From Chloroflexota bacterium (GTDB taxonomy: Bacteria; Chloroflexota; Chloroflexia; QHBQ01; JADMIH01): DNA of 16,129 bases. The DNA lies in NCBI GenBank assembly GCA_015478675.1, contig JADMIH010000085.1:1-16129 (forward strand). The letters run 5' to 3'. Under the pieces are notes generated by a model. That model was not told where the DNA came from. It did not search any database and worked only from the letters and a program-made list of their open reading frames with translations. The position numbers and the translations under genes were made by a program. Positions 1 to 6,737 of the stretch are shown one piece after another. Numbering within the stretch: position 1 is the stretch's first letter; the number at the start of each line of letters is the position of its first letter.

Positions 1-80
1 TATGAAAGCTAGGCCCTCTCTTTACTCAAAATAAGGCTGTGTGTTCCCTCTGACAGAAGATACTCCATCGTATAAAATAC

Positions 81-109
81 GCAACTGTTTCCAAATTGGA
101 AACAGTTGC
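81..109. promoter_or_regulatory. perfect 14-bp-arm palindrome, candidate operator
   Basis: The arms GCAACTGTTTCCAA and TTGGAAACAGTTGC are exact reverse complements around a single central A. A one-base centre makes a poor RNA hairpin loop, so a dimeric repressor site is more likely than a terminator. A -10-like TATAAA lies directly to the left (71-76). A T-rich stretch on the - strand leaves a weak terminator role for the gene ending at 236 possible. The controlled gene may lie left of the window. The remainder of 1-235 shows no supportable gene. Confidence 0.5.
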
Positions 110-235
110 ATGTGCGAACTTACTTCCTTCTAGCTTTGCACATAGAAAGAATGTGTAGGCCCATTACCCTTTGTAGGCCCGAACCCGACCCCACAGACTC
201 TTGGTTCCCCATATGCCCGCCCGCAGGCATTCAAG

Positions 236-898
236 CTAGACAATCTGACTATGGTCTACAAAAACATTGACTTCGGGACCATAATTCTTGATATACCAGG
301 CAAAGACCTCTGGATCAGCGGCCTCGAACATTACCTTCTCCAGCCCCAACGCGCCAATAATTTTGGCCGCCGCGTCCGTGCGCCACGTTTTCACATTTTC
401 GGTGATGCCCTCGGACTCAATCATGATCATATAGGCTCCGGCGTCCAGAAATTTCCTGGCCTGCCCAATGGCCCAATCCACATCCCTCGTACCTTCTGAC
501 GCAAGCTCCTCGGCGGTAGTGGCCCCTCCCGCGCCGAACTGGATACCAACTTCTGGCTTAGCCTTGAGTCCCGCATGCTGCACCTTCTCCACCAATCGCA
601 GCCAGTCATCGACCGGGATAGTGATAAAGCCGCTTGAGATTTCGAGTATATCGAAGCCCACATTGCGGCACTCCTCAATATAGCGATGCACAACCTCGGG
701 TCCCAGCGTAAGCACATGCTCGATGAAGCCTCCAGTGGAGACCAGCACATTGTAGCGATGGGCAAGATCGATGATTTCTTTGAGCTGCTTCTCCGGCATC
801 AGTGTGAAGGAACCGCCCGCGAATTTCAGCGAATCTACATATTCGCCCATTGTTTCCAGTACATCCTCCAGGTATCGCTTGCCCATAGGAGTGTAGTA
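236..898 (-). pseudogene. 3' part of ComA/HSA32-like (phosphosulfolactate synthase family) gene, split by the transposon
   Basis: This fragment codes for residues 30-249 of a ComA-family TIM-barrel protein. Visible family-like blocks are a YVDSLKFAGGSF strand, FDILEISSGFITIP, AKPEVGIQFG with a probable metal or phosphate-site Glu, IMIESEGITE, and FEAADPEVF. Characterised ComA enzymes add sulfite to phosphoenolpyruvate to make phosphosulfolactate for coenzyme M. The plant homologue HSA32 has another role, so the substrate here is uncertain. The missing 29 N-terminal codons lie at 14484-14570. Joining the two parts with one TAGTA copy gives an in-frame 750-bp gene, a normal length for the family. 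The open frame continues into the transposon as far as an ATG at 988, giving a 250-residue chimeric ORF that may or may not be translated. The gene is the second of an operon after the PrpD-like gene at 14603. Confidence 0.88.
894..898. repeat. left 5-bp target site duplication (TAGTA)
   Basis: TAGTA lies immediately before the GGGG tip of the left inverted repeat and is repeated exactly after the right tip at 14479-14483. Five bases is the usual duplication length for Tn3-family transposons. One copy belongs to the Tyr-Tyr codons of the interrupted gene. Confidence 0.95.
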
Positions 899-956
899 GG
901 GGTGATATGCGCGAAGCTGACATGAAGTGCAAAGTAGCCGCCTGGTCGCTTCCAAC
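899..956 (+). repeat. left terminal inverted repeat (IRL, 58 bp)
   Basis: It begins GGGGTGATATGCGCGAAGCT. The first 44 bases are identical to the reverse complement of 14435-14478, and only two mismatches occur over 58 bases. The GGGG tip is typical of Tn3-family ends. At 58 bp it is longer than the common 38 bp; Tn5401 has similarly long ends. Confidence 0.95.
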
Positions 957-1022
957 CAAGCCAAAGACAGATACCACTGAAGTCCCATCCCCCTTGCGTT
1001 TTTCTGCTTTTGCTGGTAGACT

Positions 1023-1070
1023 GACTCGTAGCAGAAAACTCGCAGCAGAAGACGTCTTCTGCTGCGAGTT
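1023..1070 (+). other. left recombinase core site with accessory box (resolution-type site)
   Basis: Three 14-bp boxes lie head to tail: GACTCGTAGCAGAA (1023-1036), AACTCGCAGCAGAA (1037-1050) and, inverted, TTCTGCTGCGAGTT (1057-1070). Boxes two and three form a perfect palindrome around a 6-bp spacer GACGTC (1051-1056). Inverted arms around a short spacer are the expected layout of a tyrosine recombinase core. Box one is an adjacent direct repeat like the DR elements of the Tn4430 internal resolution site. The TnpI-like gene starts 126 bp downstream. Binding by that protein is inferred from position and layout. Confidence 0.8.
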
Positions 1071-1133
1071 GGCGACGGATGCTCCTCTCCGAGGCAATCG
1101 ATTCATGCTCAGATGAGGAGGAAAGCGTTCCGC

Positions 1134-1199
1134 ATGCCCACAAATGAGGATGCACAACTCGTAGCAGAAATTTTTGCAGGGGGAAATGACGAAAAATGA
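1134..1199 (+). CDS. candidate 21-residue leader ORF overlapping the recombinase start
   Basis: An ATG at 1134 follows a strong purine-rich ribosome site GAGGAGG (1115-1121), although the 12-base gap is slightly long. The frame encodes 21 residues starting MPTNEDAQLV. Its TGA (1197-1199) overlaps the recombinase ATG (1196-1198) as ATGA, an arrangement typical of translational coupling. The ORF runs through the extra recombinase-type box at 1156-1169. It may be a coupling leader peptide or chance; a frame this short gives no family evidence. Confidence 0.35.
   Translation: MPTNEDAQLVAEIFAGGNDEK
1156..1169 (+). other. fourth recombinase-type box, upstream of tnpI
   Basis: AACTCGTAGCAGAA matches box one of the left core array (1023-1036) at 13 of 14 positions and lies in the same orientation. 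It sits 26 bp before the recombinase ATG. It could be an accessory DR for directional resolution, an autorepression site, or both. No counterpart was seen at the right end. Confidence 0.65.
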
Positions 1200-2149
1200 C
1201 GGAGCCGTCAAACATCGTTCCCTTTTCGAACACAGGAAGTGAAGACTGGATTCTGAGCTATCAGCAGAGCTGTCTCACGAAGCACGACGAAGCGACTATT
1301 GATGCCTATCTGCGCATCTTGCGCCAGTTCACCTCGTGGGTTGCCAGGCGGCCCGGACATGCCAAACACTTTCAGCCTGACCAGCTCACCGCTACCGTGG
1401 TGGAAGGCTATCTCTCCTTGCTCAAGGAACACGGGTATAGTGTGAGCCATCGCACGCGGGTCAAGTCGGTGATCAAACACTTCTGCCAATGGCTCATCGA
1501 GGAGAAAGAAGCACTCAAGCGCAATCCGACCAGCGGCATCGAAATCAAAGCCCAGCAGACGCTCACGCCTCGTATTCTTTCACCAGATCAGCGCTTTGTG
1601 TTGCGCAACCTGGTCGAGAAAGCTGACGATGTTCGCGGCAAGGCCCTGTTTGCGTTGGGCTATTGGGCAGGCTGTCGTGTGAGTGATGTCGCACACCTGC
1701 TCATGGAGCATACCCATGTGGGTCCCAAGATCGGCTGGCTCCATGTGGGACACAAGGGAGAAAAGTTCCGCGACATCGATCTGCTCAATGAAGCACGCCG
1801 TCCTCTCTATGACTACCTCCAGCACGGTGGTCGTGATCCAGAGAGCATCTACGTCTTCACTTCTCAGAGAAGTCCGCGTCTGTCGGAAGATGGCATTCAT
1901 CATTGGTTTCGCACCCTCAAGCGGCAGGCCAACCATGAGGAATGGGAACTCATCGCTGATCTCTCCTTCCATGATCTGCGGCACGATTTTGCGCATCGAG
2001 CGAGGGAGGCGGGATGGACACTGGAAGAAGTGGCCTACTATCTGGGGCATGTCACGATGAAAGGTACTCCAGCGATTCAGACCACTGTTCGCTACACTCA
2101 GGTGAGCCGAGCACAGGTCAAAGAAAAGTTGAGGCTCTTGAAGGGATAG
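1196..2149 (+). CDS. tnpI: TnpI-like tyrosine site-specific recombinase (cointegrate resolvase)
   Basis: This 317-residue integrase-family protein is expected to resolve the cointegrates made by TnpA replicative transposition. Residues about 15-110 form a SAM-like core-binding domain (DAYLRILRQFTSWVA, GYLSLLKEHGYSVSHRTRVK). The C-terminal domain carries the full catalytic set: Arg161 in AGCRVSDVA, Lys187 in the beta-hairpin HKGEKFRD, His259/Arg262 in HDLRH, His285 in LGHV, and nucleophile Tyr300 in RYTQV. The ATG at 1196 follows AGGGGGA (1178-1184). A palindromic core site and accessory boxes lie directly upstream, as expected for self-regulated resolution. A chromosomal XerC/D is unlikely because the gene lies within transposon ends next to this site. 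It faces inward from the left end, while tnpA is about 9 kb away at the right. Confidence 0.92.
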   Translation: MTEPSNIVPFSNTGSEDWILSYQQSCLTKHDEATIDAYLRILRQFTSWVARRPGHAKHFQPDQLTATVVEGYLSLLKEHGYSVSHRTRVKSVIKHFCQWLIEEKEALKRNPTSGIEIKAQQTLTPRILSPDQRFVLRNLVEKADDVRGKALFALGYWAGCRVSDVAHLLMEHTHVGPKIGWLHVGHKGEKFRDIDLLNEARRPLYDYLQHGGRDPESIYVFTSQRSPRLSEDGIHHWFRTLKRQANHEEWELIADLSFHDLRHDFAHRAREAGWTLEEVAYYLGHVTMKGTPAIQTTVRYTQVSRAQVKEKLRLLKG

Positions 2150-2323
2150 GGAAGACGACACAGCCAAGGCAAGGGACGAGAGGCTTCTTGTGGTTTGTCG
2201 AGTTAATTCTTGCACTTCGACGCTAACTATTCGCCGCTTCTCAGTTCCCACTGAGGCGCTCTGAAGTAGCGCTCTGCACGCGGCGAGATTGACGCGACCA
2301 TGCAAGCTTCCTGTTGTCAGCTT

Positions 2324-3175
2324 TCAGCCGTCTGTTGCCGCCCCAGGCTCGAGCTGGCCATACCAGACCTGCGTTTCATAGTCAATCGTCGCGCTGCCAT
2401 TGACCTGGTGCATCTGGAAGATGACCTCGAGGCTCTCCAGCATCTCGGCGTAGCGTGGGTGGTCAACCCGGGGAGCACTTCCAGCAGAGAAGACGCGGCC
2501 TTTCAGCCCCTCGAAATCGTAGATCTGAGGGTTCTCAAAGGTCTGCAGAGCGAATCTATCGGATCCAAAGAAAGAGGCGATGAGTTCTTGCAAGATCAGC
2601 CCTGGATCTAGTCTCCAGCGATAGACTGGATTCGTTTCTTGCAGGAGGGAGGTGAGATCCTGACCTGTCGCTACCGCCTGCAACCCTTCGCGGGTCAAGT
2701 ACGTCTGCCAAAACTGCTCCAAGGCGACCAGGAACGGTGTCCCTGCGGTTTTTTGCCGGTTCCAGACCAGCACAACCCATCCCCCAGGGGCCAGGATGCG
2801 CGCGAACTCCTTTCTGGCGCGCTCGTGGTCAAACCAATGAAAGGCCTGGCCTGCGGTGACAAAATCAACGCTATGCTCAGCCAGCGAGGTCGCCTCGCTA
2901 CTTCCAGCAAGGCTCGTGAAAGTGGGATACTGCCGTAATACATATTCGGCGGCGATGCGCATCTCTGGATCAGGTTCAATCCCCAGTACCCGGTTGCCGT
3001 TGTTGAGAAACAGTGCAGTCAACATCCCGGTCCCTGAGCCAATATCCGCAACGAGGGCGTGCTGGGTCAGATGACATTCTTTCCGCAGGAGGTCGATGAT
3101 GGCCGCTGGATAGCCTGGACGGTACTTGATGTAGTTCTCGACTCTGCTGCTGAATCGAGGGAGAGCGTTTTCCAT
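2324..3175 (-). CDS. class I SAM-dependent methyltransferase (cargo, first of three by position)
   Basis: This is a 283-residue cytosolic Rossmann-fold methyltransferase. Motif I VADIGSGTG is at 42-50, an acidic ribose-binding residue lies in GIEPDP (65-70), GQAFHWF at 109-115 is the motif IV region, and LAPGGWV is at 128-134. The N-terminal FSSRVENYIKYRPGYP lead is typical of a widespread Methyltransf_11/25 group acting on small molecules. The substrate cannot be read from the sequence. The ATG at 3175 is preceded by AAGGAG (3183-3188). It is the last gene of the - strand cargo run and follows the next methyltransferase after a 188-bp gap, enough space for its own promoter. It shares the HxW-containing motif IV region with that neighbour, so the two may be distant paralogues. 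Confidence 0.88.
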   Translation of the reverse strand: MENALPRFSSRVENYIKYRPGYPAAIIDLLRKECHLTQHALVADIGSGTGMLTALFLNNGNRVLGIEPDPEMRIAAEYVLRQYPTFTSLAGSSEATSLAEHSVDFVTAGQAFHWFDHERARKEFARILAPGGWVVLVWNRQKTAGTPFLVALEQFWQTYLTREGLQAVATGQDLTSLLQETNPVYRWRLDPGLILQELIASFFGSDRFALQTFENPQIYDFEGLKGRVFSAGSAPRVDHPRYAEMLESLEVIFQMHQVNGSATIDYETQVWYGQLEPGAATDG

Positions 3176-3363
3176 CGTCTTTCTCTCCTTCTGGAAAGCT
3201 GTGCTGTATTGCGCCTGGAGATTGCTCGTGGTGAGAATAACACCGGCAGGCCATGTAGTGTGTTTTGCGCTTGTTATTTTCTCTGCTTTTCCAATGATAC
3301 CATGTCTGATGCAAGTACCTAACTCATTCCATATGCAGGGCTAAGACCCCGTTTCGGGAGAGT

Positions 3364-4167
3364 TCACTCGACTTGCTCAGGGTTCACTCCTGTTGCTGGC
3401 CTCCCCCAGATCACCAACCCCATCACGTGCAAGGGGAGGATGCCATCTGGATGATGGTGCAACAGCAGGCTGTGCATTTGCTGGTCAAAGCCAGCGGCTG
3501 ATTGCGGGTCAAGGTATTCCTGCGAGAAATGACTATGCAGGCACTCGATGAAGTCCTCAACCGATTGGAAGAAAGGGACAGAGGTCGTTGCTCTCTCTCC
3601 CTGCTTGTGGAAAAAGCCGCGTGCCTCTAACTCTTGAGCTACGTGAGCCGGGCTGTGGCCTCCCCGCGGCAGAAAGCGGACGCGCAGTTCTCTCATATCG
3701 GCATCCCAGGGCATGGGCAGCGTCTTGCGATAGACGAGAGCGAGAGAGCCAGCAGGGGTCAGGATGCGGCGAAAGAGCGGGAAGGATTTCTCCCACTCCA
3801 GCCAATGAATGCTTGACCCTGCCGTGATCAAGGCATAGGGTGGAGCAAGTTGCACCTCCTCGACCTTCCCATAGATCCACTGTAACCGGGGCGAGTCTCC
3901 GCCTGGAAGCTGCCTGCCTCGCTCAATCATGGGCGATGAGAAATCGACGGCATCCACCCGCCTGGCGAGAGTGACCAGGGGTCGGGCAAGATCGCCGGAG
4001 CCAGACCCGACATCGAGTACGGTCCGCGGCTCATCCGTCAGCAGCGTGGTGAGGATCTCAAACACCTCCTGTGGATATGGGGGACGGTGTCGGTAGGCCT
4101 CGACCACCCGCCGGTCTTTGAACGTGTCAGCGAAGAAGGTGCGAGGGTTCTCTGGTTGCGGGTGCAT
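3364..4167 (-). CDS. class I SAM-dependent methyltransferase (cargo, second of three by position)
   Basis: This 267-residue protein has motif I VLDVGSGSG at 50-58, acidic Asp75 in VDAVD, the motif IV region ITAGSSIHWLEW at about 114-125, and LTPAGSLALV just beyond. The N-terminus (FKDRRVVEAYRHRPPYP) resembles that of the neighbour at 2324-3175, which suggests a common small-molecule methyltransferase group. The C-terminal half may form the substrate cap and gives no recognisable specificity signature. The ATG at 4167 follows AAAGGA (4174-4179). The start lies 40 bp after the 37-residue membrane ORF at 4208-4321, so the two are probably cotranscribed. Confidence 0.88.
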   Translation of the reverse strand: MHPQPENPRTFFADTFKDRRVVEAYRHRPPYPQEVFEILTTLLTDEPRTVLDVGSGSGDLARPLVTLARRVDAVDFSSPMIERGRQLPGGDSPRLQWIYGKVEEVQLAPPYALITAGSSIHWLEWEKSFPLFRRILTPAGSLALVYRKTLPMPWDADMRELRVRFLPRGGHSPAHVAQELEARGFFHKQGERATTSVPFFQSVEDFIECLHSHFSQEYLDPQSAAGFDQQMHSLLLHHHPDGILPLHVMGLVIWGRPATGVNPEQVE

Positions 4168-4207
4168 GGGTGTTCCTTTACTCCGTTTTCTACGGTCATG
4201 GGTGATA

Positions 4208-4321
4208 TCAAGAGGTCGTCACCTCTTCCCTATATTCTTGTCGGGTGCGCGTCACCGCCGCGATCACCCCCACAATGGCTGTGATGATCAATTGGAGGAT
4301 TGGAATACCATAATCGAACAC
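4208..4321 (-). CDS. 37-residue single-helix membrane protein (hypothetical)
   Basis: I chose a GTG start at 4321 because AAGGAGGG (4331-4338) lies 9 bases upstream; an in-frame ATG farther out at 4420 lacks such a site. The protein has one hydrophobic helix (YGIPILQLIITAIVGVIAAV, residues 4-23) and a charged tail (RTRQEYREEV), so it is predicted to insert in the membrane with the basic tail in the cytoplasm. No family is recognised. It ends 40 bp before the methyltransferase at 4167. It may be real or an expressed short ORF; proteomics or conservation would decide. Confidence 0.5.
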   Translation of the reverse strand: MFDYGIPILQLIITAIVGVIAAVTRTRQEYREEVTTS

Positions 4322-4393
4322 TCCTGTCTTCCCTCCTTCGCAATTCTTGCTGAACGACTCCCATGAAAGGCGAGATACGACTCGTTCTTGCCT

Positions 4394-4615
4394 CTTCTCC
4401 TCTCTTTGAGCACTGGGCAAGCATACTCGGTCTCACAAGCGACTGGCTCTCTTTTTTCTCCTCGTCAGCAACCAAGTGAGGCGAGAGGTGATACTCAGGA
4501 GCATGACTCCCCCAAGAACAAGGAAACCGAATTCAGGGCTGATCCAAAACGCCACACCCACGATCATGCCCATCATCCCAAAAACAACTCTTTTTTCGAT
4601 TGGAACAGTCGTCAT
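4394..4615 (-). repeat. diverged direct repeat, copy A (small membrane gene plus 3' flank)
   Basis: This stretch aligns along its length with 6738-6957. It includes the two-helix gene and about 40 bp beyond its stop codon, where CTTCTCCTCTCTTTGA is identical in both copies. The extension beyond the coding region points to duplication of a DNA segment rather than convergence of two proteins. Confidence 0.8.
4433..4615 (-). CDS. two-helix small membrane protein, copy A (hypothetical)
   Basis: This 60-residue protein starts at the ATG at 4615. A GTG four codons upstream is possible, and neither start has a strong ribosome site; the ATG aligns with the start of the paralogue at 6957. It has two hydrophobic segments (VVFGMMGMIVGVAFWI and FGFLVLGGVMLLSI) separated by SPE, then a basic tail LTRRKKRASRL consistent with a cytoplasmic C-terminus. 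It is clearly paralogous to 6772-6957 (shared MGMIVGVAFWISPE and LTRRKK). No known function is recognised. It lies between the SnoaL-like gene and the 37-residue membrane ORF in the same direction. Confidence 0.7.
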   Translation of the reverse strand: MTTVPIEKRVVFGMMGMIVGVAFWISPEFGFLVLGGVMLLSITSRLTWLLTRRKKRASRL

Positions 4616-4699
4616 TTTTCTGCTCACTTTTCTCGCGATTGGAGGACTATTATTCTGCCAGTCTAGATGTTCCTCATTCTTGCGAGGCGTTTCACCAGC

Positions 4700-5140
4700 T
4701 CACGAGCGGGTTTGTCCTGGGGGCGGGACCACCCCAAGCTGGTTCACCAGGCCTAGCATGTCTACGACCCCCCAATCTTCCGCAAACTTGCCATCGACCA
4801 GGCGACTGATGAGAATGCCTGTCACCATTACCTGCCTGCCCGTTGGCGGAATGTTCCAGAGCGGTCCCTTCTGGGTGCCTCGCCATGTATAGCGCGTCGC
4901 AACCTTCTCTCCTTCGGTGATGATCTCCTCAATCGAGATCGAAATGTCGGGGAAGGCGGTACGAACCATGGTGACGAATTGTTTGACGCTCTCGGGACCC
5001 CTCTGCTGCGCCGACGGGTCGGCAGGATTGTGGATGATGTAGTTCGGGGCAAAAAACTGGTCGGCGGCACCGACGTTTCCCTGCGCCCACACCTCCTCAA
5101 ACATGCGGCGGACAAGAGCCTTGTTGTCTTCTAGTGCCAT
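4700..5140 (-). CDS. SnoaL-like / ester cyclase family protein
   Basis: This 146-residue NTF2-fold protein begins at the ATG at 5140, preceded by AAGGAGT (5148-5154); the open frame upstream has no comparable site. Family-like blocks are FEEVWAQGN (14-22), GPESVKQFV (48-56), RTAFPDI (60-66), EGEKVATRYTWRGTQKG (76-92), IPPTGR (97-102) and EDWGVVDMLGLVNQLG (121-136). SnoaL itself closes a polyketide ring by aldol condensation, but most bacterial relatives with this layout have unknown substrates. It follows the Yip1-like gene by 115 bp and sits among methyltransferases, so a shared small-molecule substrate is plausible but not shown. Confidence 0.85.
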   Translation of the reverse strand: MALEDNKALVRRMFEEVWAQGNVGAADQFFAPNYIIHNPADPSAQQRGPESVKQFVTMVRTAFPDISISIEEIITEGEKVATRYTWRGTQKGPLWNIPPTGRQVMVTGILISRLVDGKFAEDWGVVDMLGLVNQLGVVPPPGQTRS

Positions 5141-5255
5141 GGGATGTACTCCTTGTGTTTCTTTTGCTCGATTTACTCGCAGTACGTTGCCTACAGGTTG
5201 CCGGGTGCAGTCCACGTCAGGGGCCTTCCTCCTCCATGGCCTCTCCGACAACGAC

Positions 5256-5996
5256 TCACCGTGTTCCTCTCTCCTCCTTCTTGCGCGTATCTCCACCCCA
5301 CGGAAAGAAATCGGACACGCCAGCAAGAATTTCCCCCTCGGTCAGGAAGAAGAGAGCTACTAGCATCACGACGACGAGGATCAGCATCGGGAGAATGAGG
5401 ACGATGAGCGTGGCCCGGCCCGCACCCAGACGATGGACCGCCATAATGGTGCAGGCATGCAGGACCATCCGGTAGATGAACAAGGCGCCCACCAGGCCTC
5501 CGAGCATCACCACGAGCCAGCCCGTAGCAGGGATCAACAACACGAGACCACTGAGGGTGACCAGGGGGACCGTACAGAGGAGTAAGCAGTACAGGTGCGC
5601 CACAAATGTTCCGTGCCCGCCAGAGCCCTTGCTAAACAGGTAGGCGGTCCCCAGTCCGATGAAGAAGCTCGCCAGCACAAAGGCGATGCCGTTCCAAGGG
5701 GCAGGCAGCAACCCCAGCGGGTGGACAGACCCGATGCCAAGCCGGGCGACGCTATGCAGCGCAGCCGTGGGGATCAGATGCCCGAGCACACTCAGGGTGA
5801 CCGTGATGCTGAGCAGTCCCAGCACTTGGACGAGGGCGATCCCCCAACTCGCTTTAGCAAGCTCTTCGCTCAAGGTGGCGGCCGAGGGGTTGCTGAGGAC
5901 TTTGACGTATTGGACAGGCAGCTGCCAGATGGCCTCCCCCAATGGGAGGGGCCCAGCCACTGCCGGATCATCCTTCGTAAACACCGTCTGGCGCAT
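5256..5996 (-). CDS. Yip1-domain-like integral membrane protein
   Basis: This 246-residue protein has about five hydrophobic helices at roughly 51-75, 100-121, 131-155, 159-177 and 197-218. A soluble N-terminal segment contains PLGEAIWQLPVQYVKVLSNPS, and the C-terminal tail is charged (DTRKKEERGTR). The N-terminal phrase plus five clustered helices is the usual layout of bacterial Yip1-family proteins, whose function is largely unknown. The ATG at 5996 follows AAAGGA (6005-6010). It starts 41 bp after the three-helix protein gene at 6038-6313, suggesting coexpression of the two membrane proteins. The family call rests on topology and partial motif resemblance. Confidence 0.68.
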   Translation of the reverse strand: MRQTVFTKDDPAVAGPLPLGEAIWQLPVQYVKVLSNPSAATLSEELAKASWGIALVQVLGLLSITVTLSVLGHLIPTAALHSVARLGIGSVHPLGLLPAPWNGIAFVLASFFIGLGTAYLFSKGSGGHGTFVAHLYCLLLCTVPLVTLSGLVLLIPATGWLVVMLGGLVGALFIYRMVLHACTIMAVHRLGAGRATLIVLILPMLILVVVMLVALFFLTEGEILAGVSDFFPWGGDTRKKEERGTR

Positions 5997-6037
5997 GCGT
6001 GTGGTCCTTTCTCAACAGGCAAGAGCTGTTGCGTCAA

Positions 6038-6313
6038 TCAGTGCTCATTTCCTTGAGCGGCTGGAGACCGCCGCTGCATAGCGTGGGTGATGCTGGTGCC
6101 TCCTCCGATAATTGCTATTGTTCCAGCTACCCACCATTGGGCATCGAGAAGGACTCCGAAGTAACCGAGGATGGTCAGGCTCAGCAGGGCAGCCCCAATC
6201 AAGGTATCCCATCTCTTCGTCCTCATTCCCTTCCGACGGTAGATGAACGCGGCCACTGCATAAAGCAGGGCAGCAATGACAAGGTAAATGATCAGACCAG
6301 GGTGCAGATTCAT
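6038..6313 (-). CDS. 91-residue three-helix membrane protein (hypothetical)
   Basis: The start is ATG 6313, because GGAGGA (6320-6325) lies 6 bases upstream; the longer frame to 6340 has no matching site. Hydrophobic segments lie at about 7-25 (LIIYLVIAALLYAVAAFIY), 36-56 and 60-76. A basic cytoplasmic loop RRKGMRTKRW separates the first two. No family is recognised. It directly precedes the Yip1-like gene. A 228-bp stretch upstream (6314-6541) holds no gene I can support. Confidence 0.7.
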   Translation of the reverse strand: MNLHPGLIIYLVIAALLYAVAAFIYRRKGMRTKRWDTLIGAALLSLTILGYFGVLLDAQWWVAGTIAIIGGGTSITHAMQRRSPAAQGNEH

Positions 6314-6541
6314 GACATTTCCTCCAGAGGTGATCATCACCCCTGTGCTACTCTCAAAAACACTCCAGACTCAGACCAGGTGGACTGCTCCCGCCCTCTG
6401 GGCAGCGGTGGCCCTTGAGGTGCTCTCATGCTCCGGCTTGCGGGAGAGCAGCGGTGTCGCATCTGCCAGGTGGTGAGCGAACTATGCTCCTTCTGACACC
6501 TCACGGAGTTATCCTTCTGCGCAAGCTTGTACGCCCGCACA

Positions 6542-6640
6542 CTAGAACGGAAGAAAATCAGTCCAATCCAGGCCGGTCTCATCAAGAAACAGACAAGCCA
6601 GCACGAAAACAATCAAGCAAATCAGTAGTATCCATCCCAT
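6542..6640 (-). CDS. 32-residue single-helix membrane microprotein (candidate)
   Basis: An ATG at 6640 with AAAGGA (6650-6655) nine bases upstream opens a 33-codon frame including the stop. The product starts MGWILLICLIVFVLACLFLD, one strongly hydrophobic helix of about 18 residues, and ends with an acidic-aromatic tail (DETGLDWTDFLPF). Net charge is negative, so it does not look like a typical basic type I toxin. It lies between the two-helix copy B and the three-helix protein in the same direction. Its length gives no family assignment; the ribosome site and the uninterrupted helix are the only evidence. Confidence 0.5.
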   Translation of the reverse strand: MGWILLICLIVFVLACLFLDETGLDWTDFLPF

Positions 6641-6737
6641 AAAACATATTCCTTTCATATATCATCAACCGTAGTTCTGCCATATGATAGAATGAACATC
6701 TGGCTGTACTCCACAGCACTGGACGAAGATTGAGTCA

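Noticed and set aside
675..1233. Overlapping - strand ORFs of 178 and 132 codons across the left transposon end
   Set aside because: They cross the insertion junction and the recombinase-type palindromes and overlap the ComA-like frame. Composition is out of frame with any family, and they have no supporting start.
1196..2149. Reading the recombinase as a host XerC/XerD or phage integrase
   Set aside because: It lies within defined Tn3 ends beside a core palindrome, and the TnpA partner is of the TnpI-associated kind. No phage or dif context is present.
1580..2305. 241-codon - strand ORF opposite the recombinase
   Set aside because: It is antisense to tnpI, whose full catalytic motif set is present on the + strand.
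6337..6612. 91-codon - strand ORF starting near 6612
   Set aside because: No ribosome site, and its sequence is unlike any family. The overlapping 32-codon frame at 6542-6640 has a proper ribosome site and a coherent helix.
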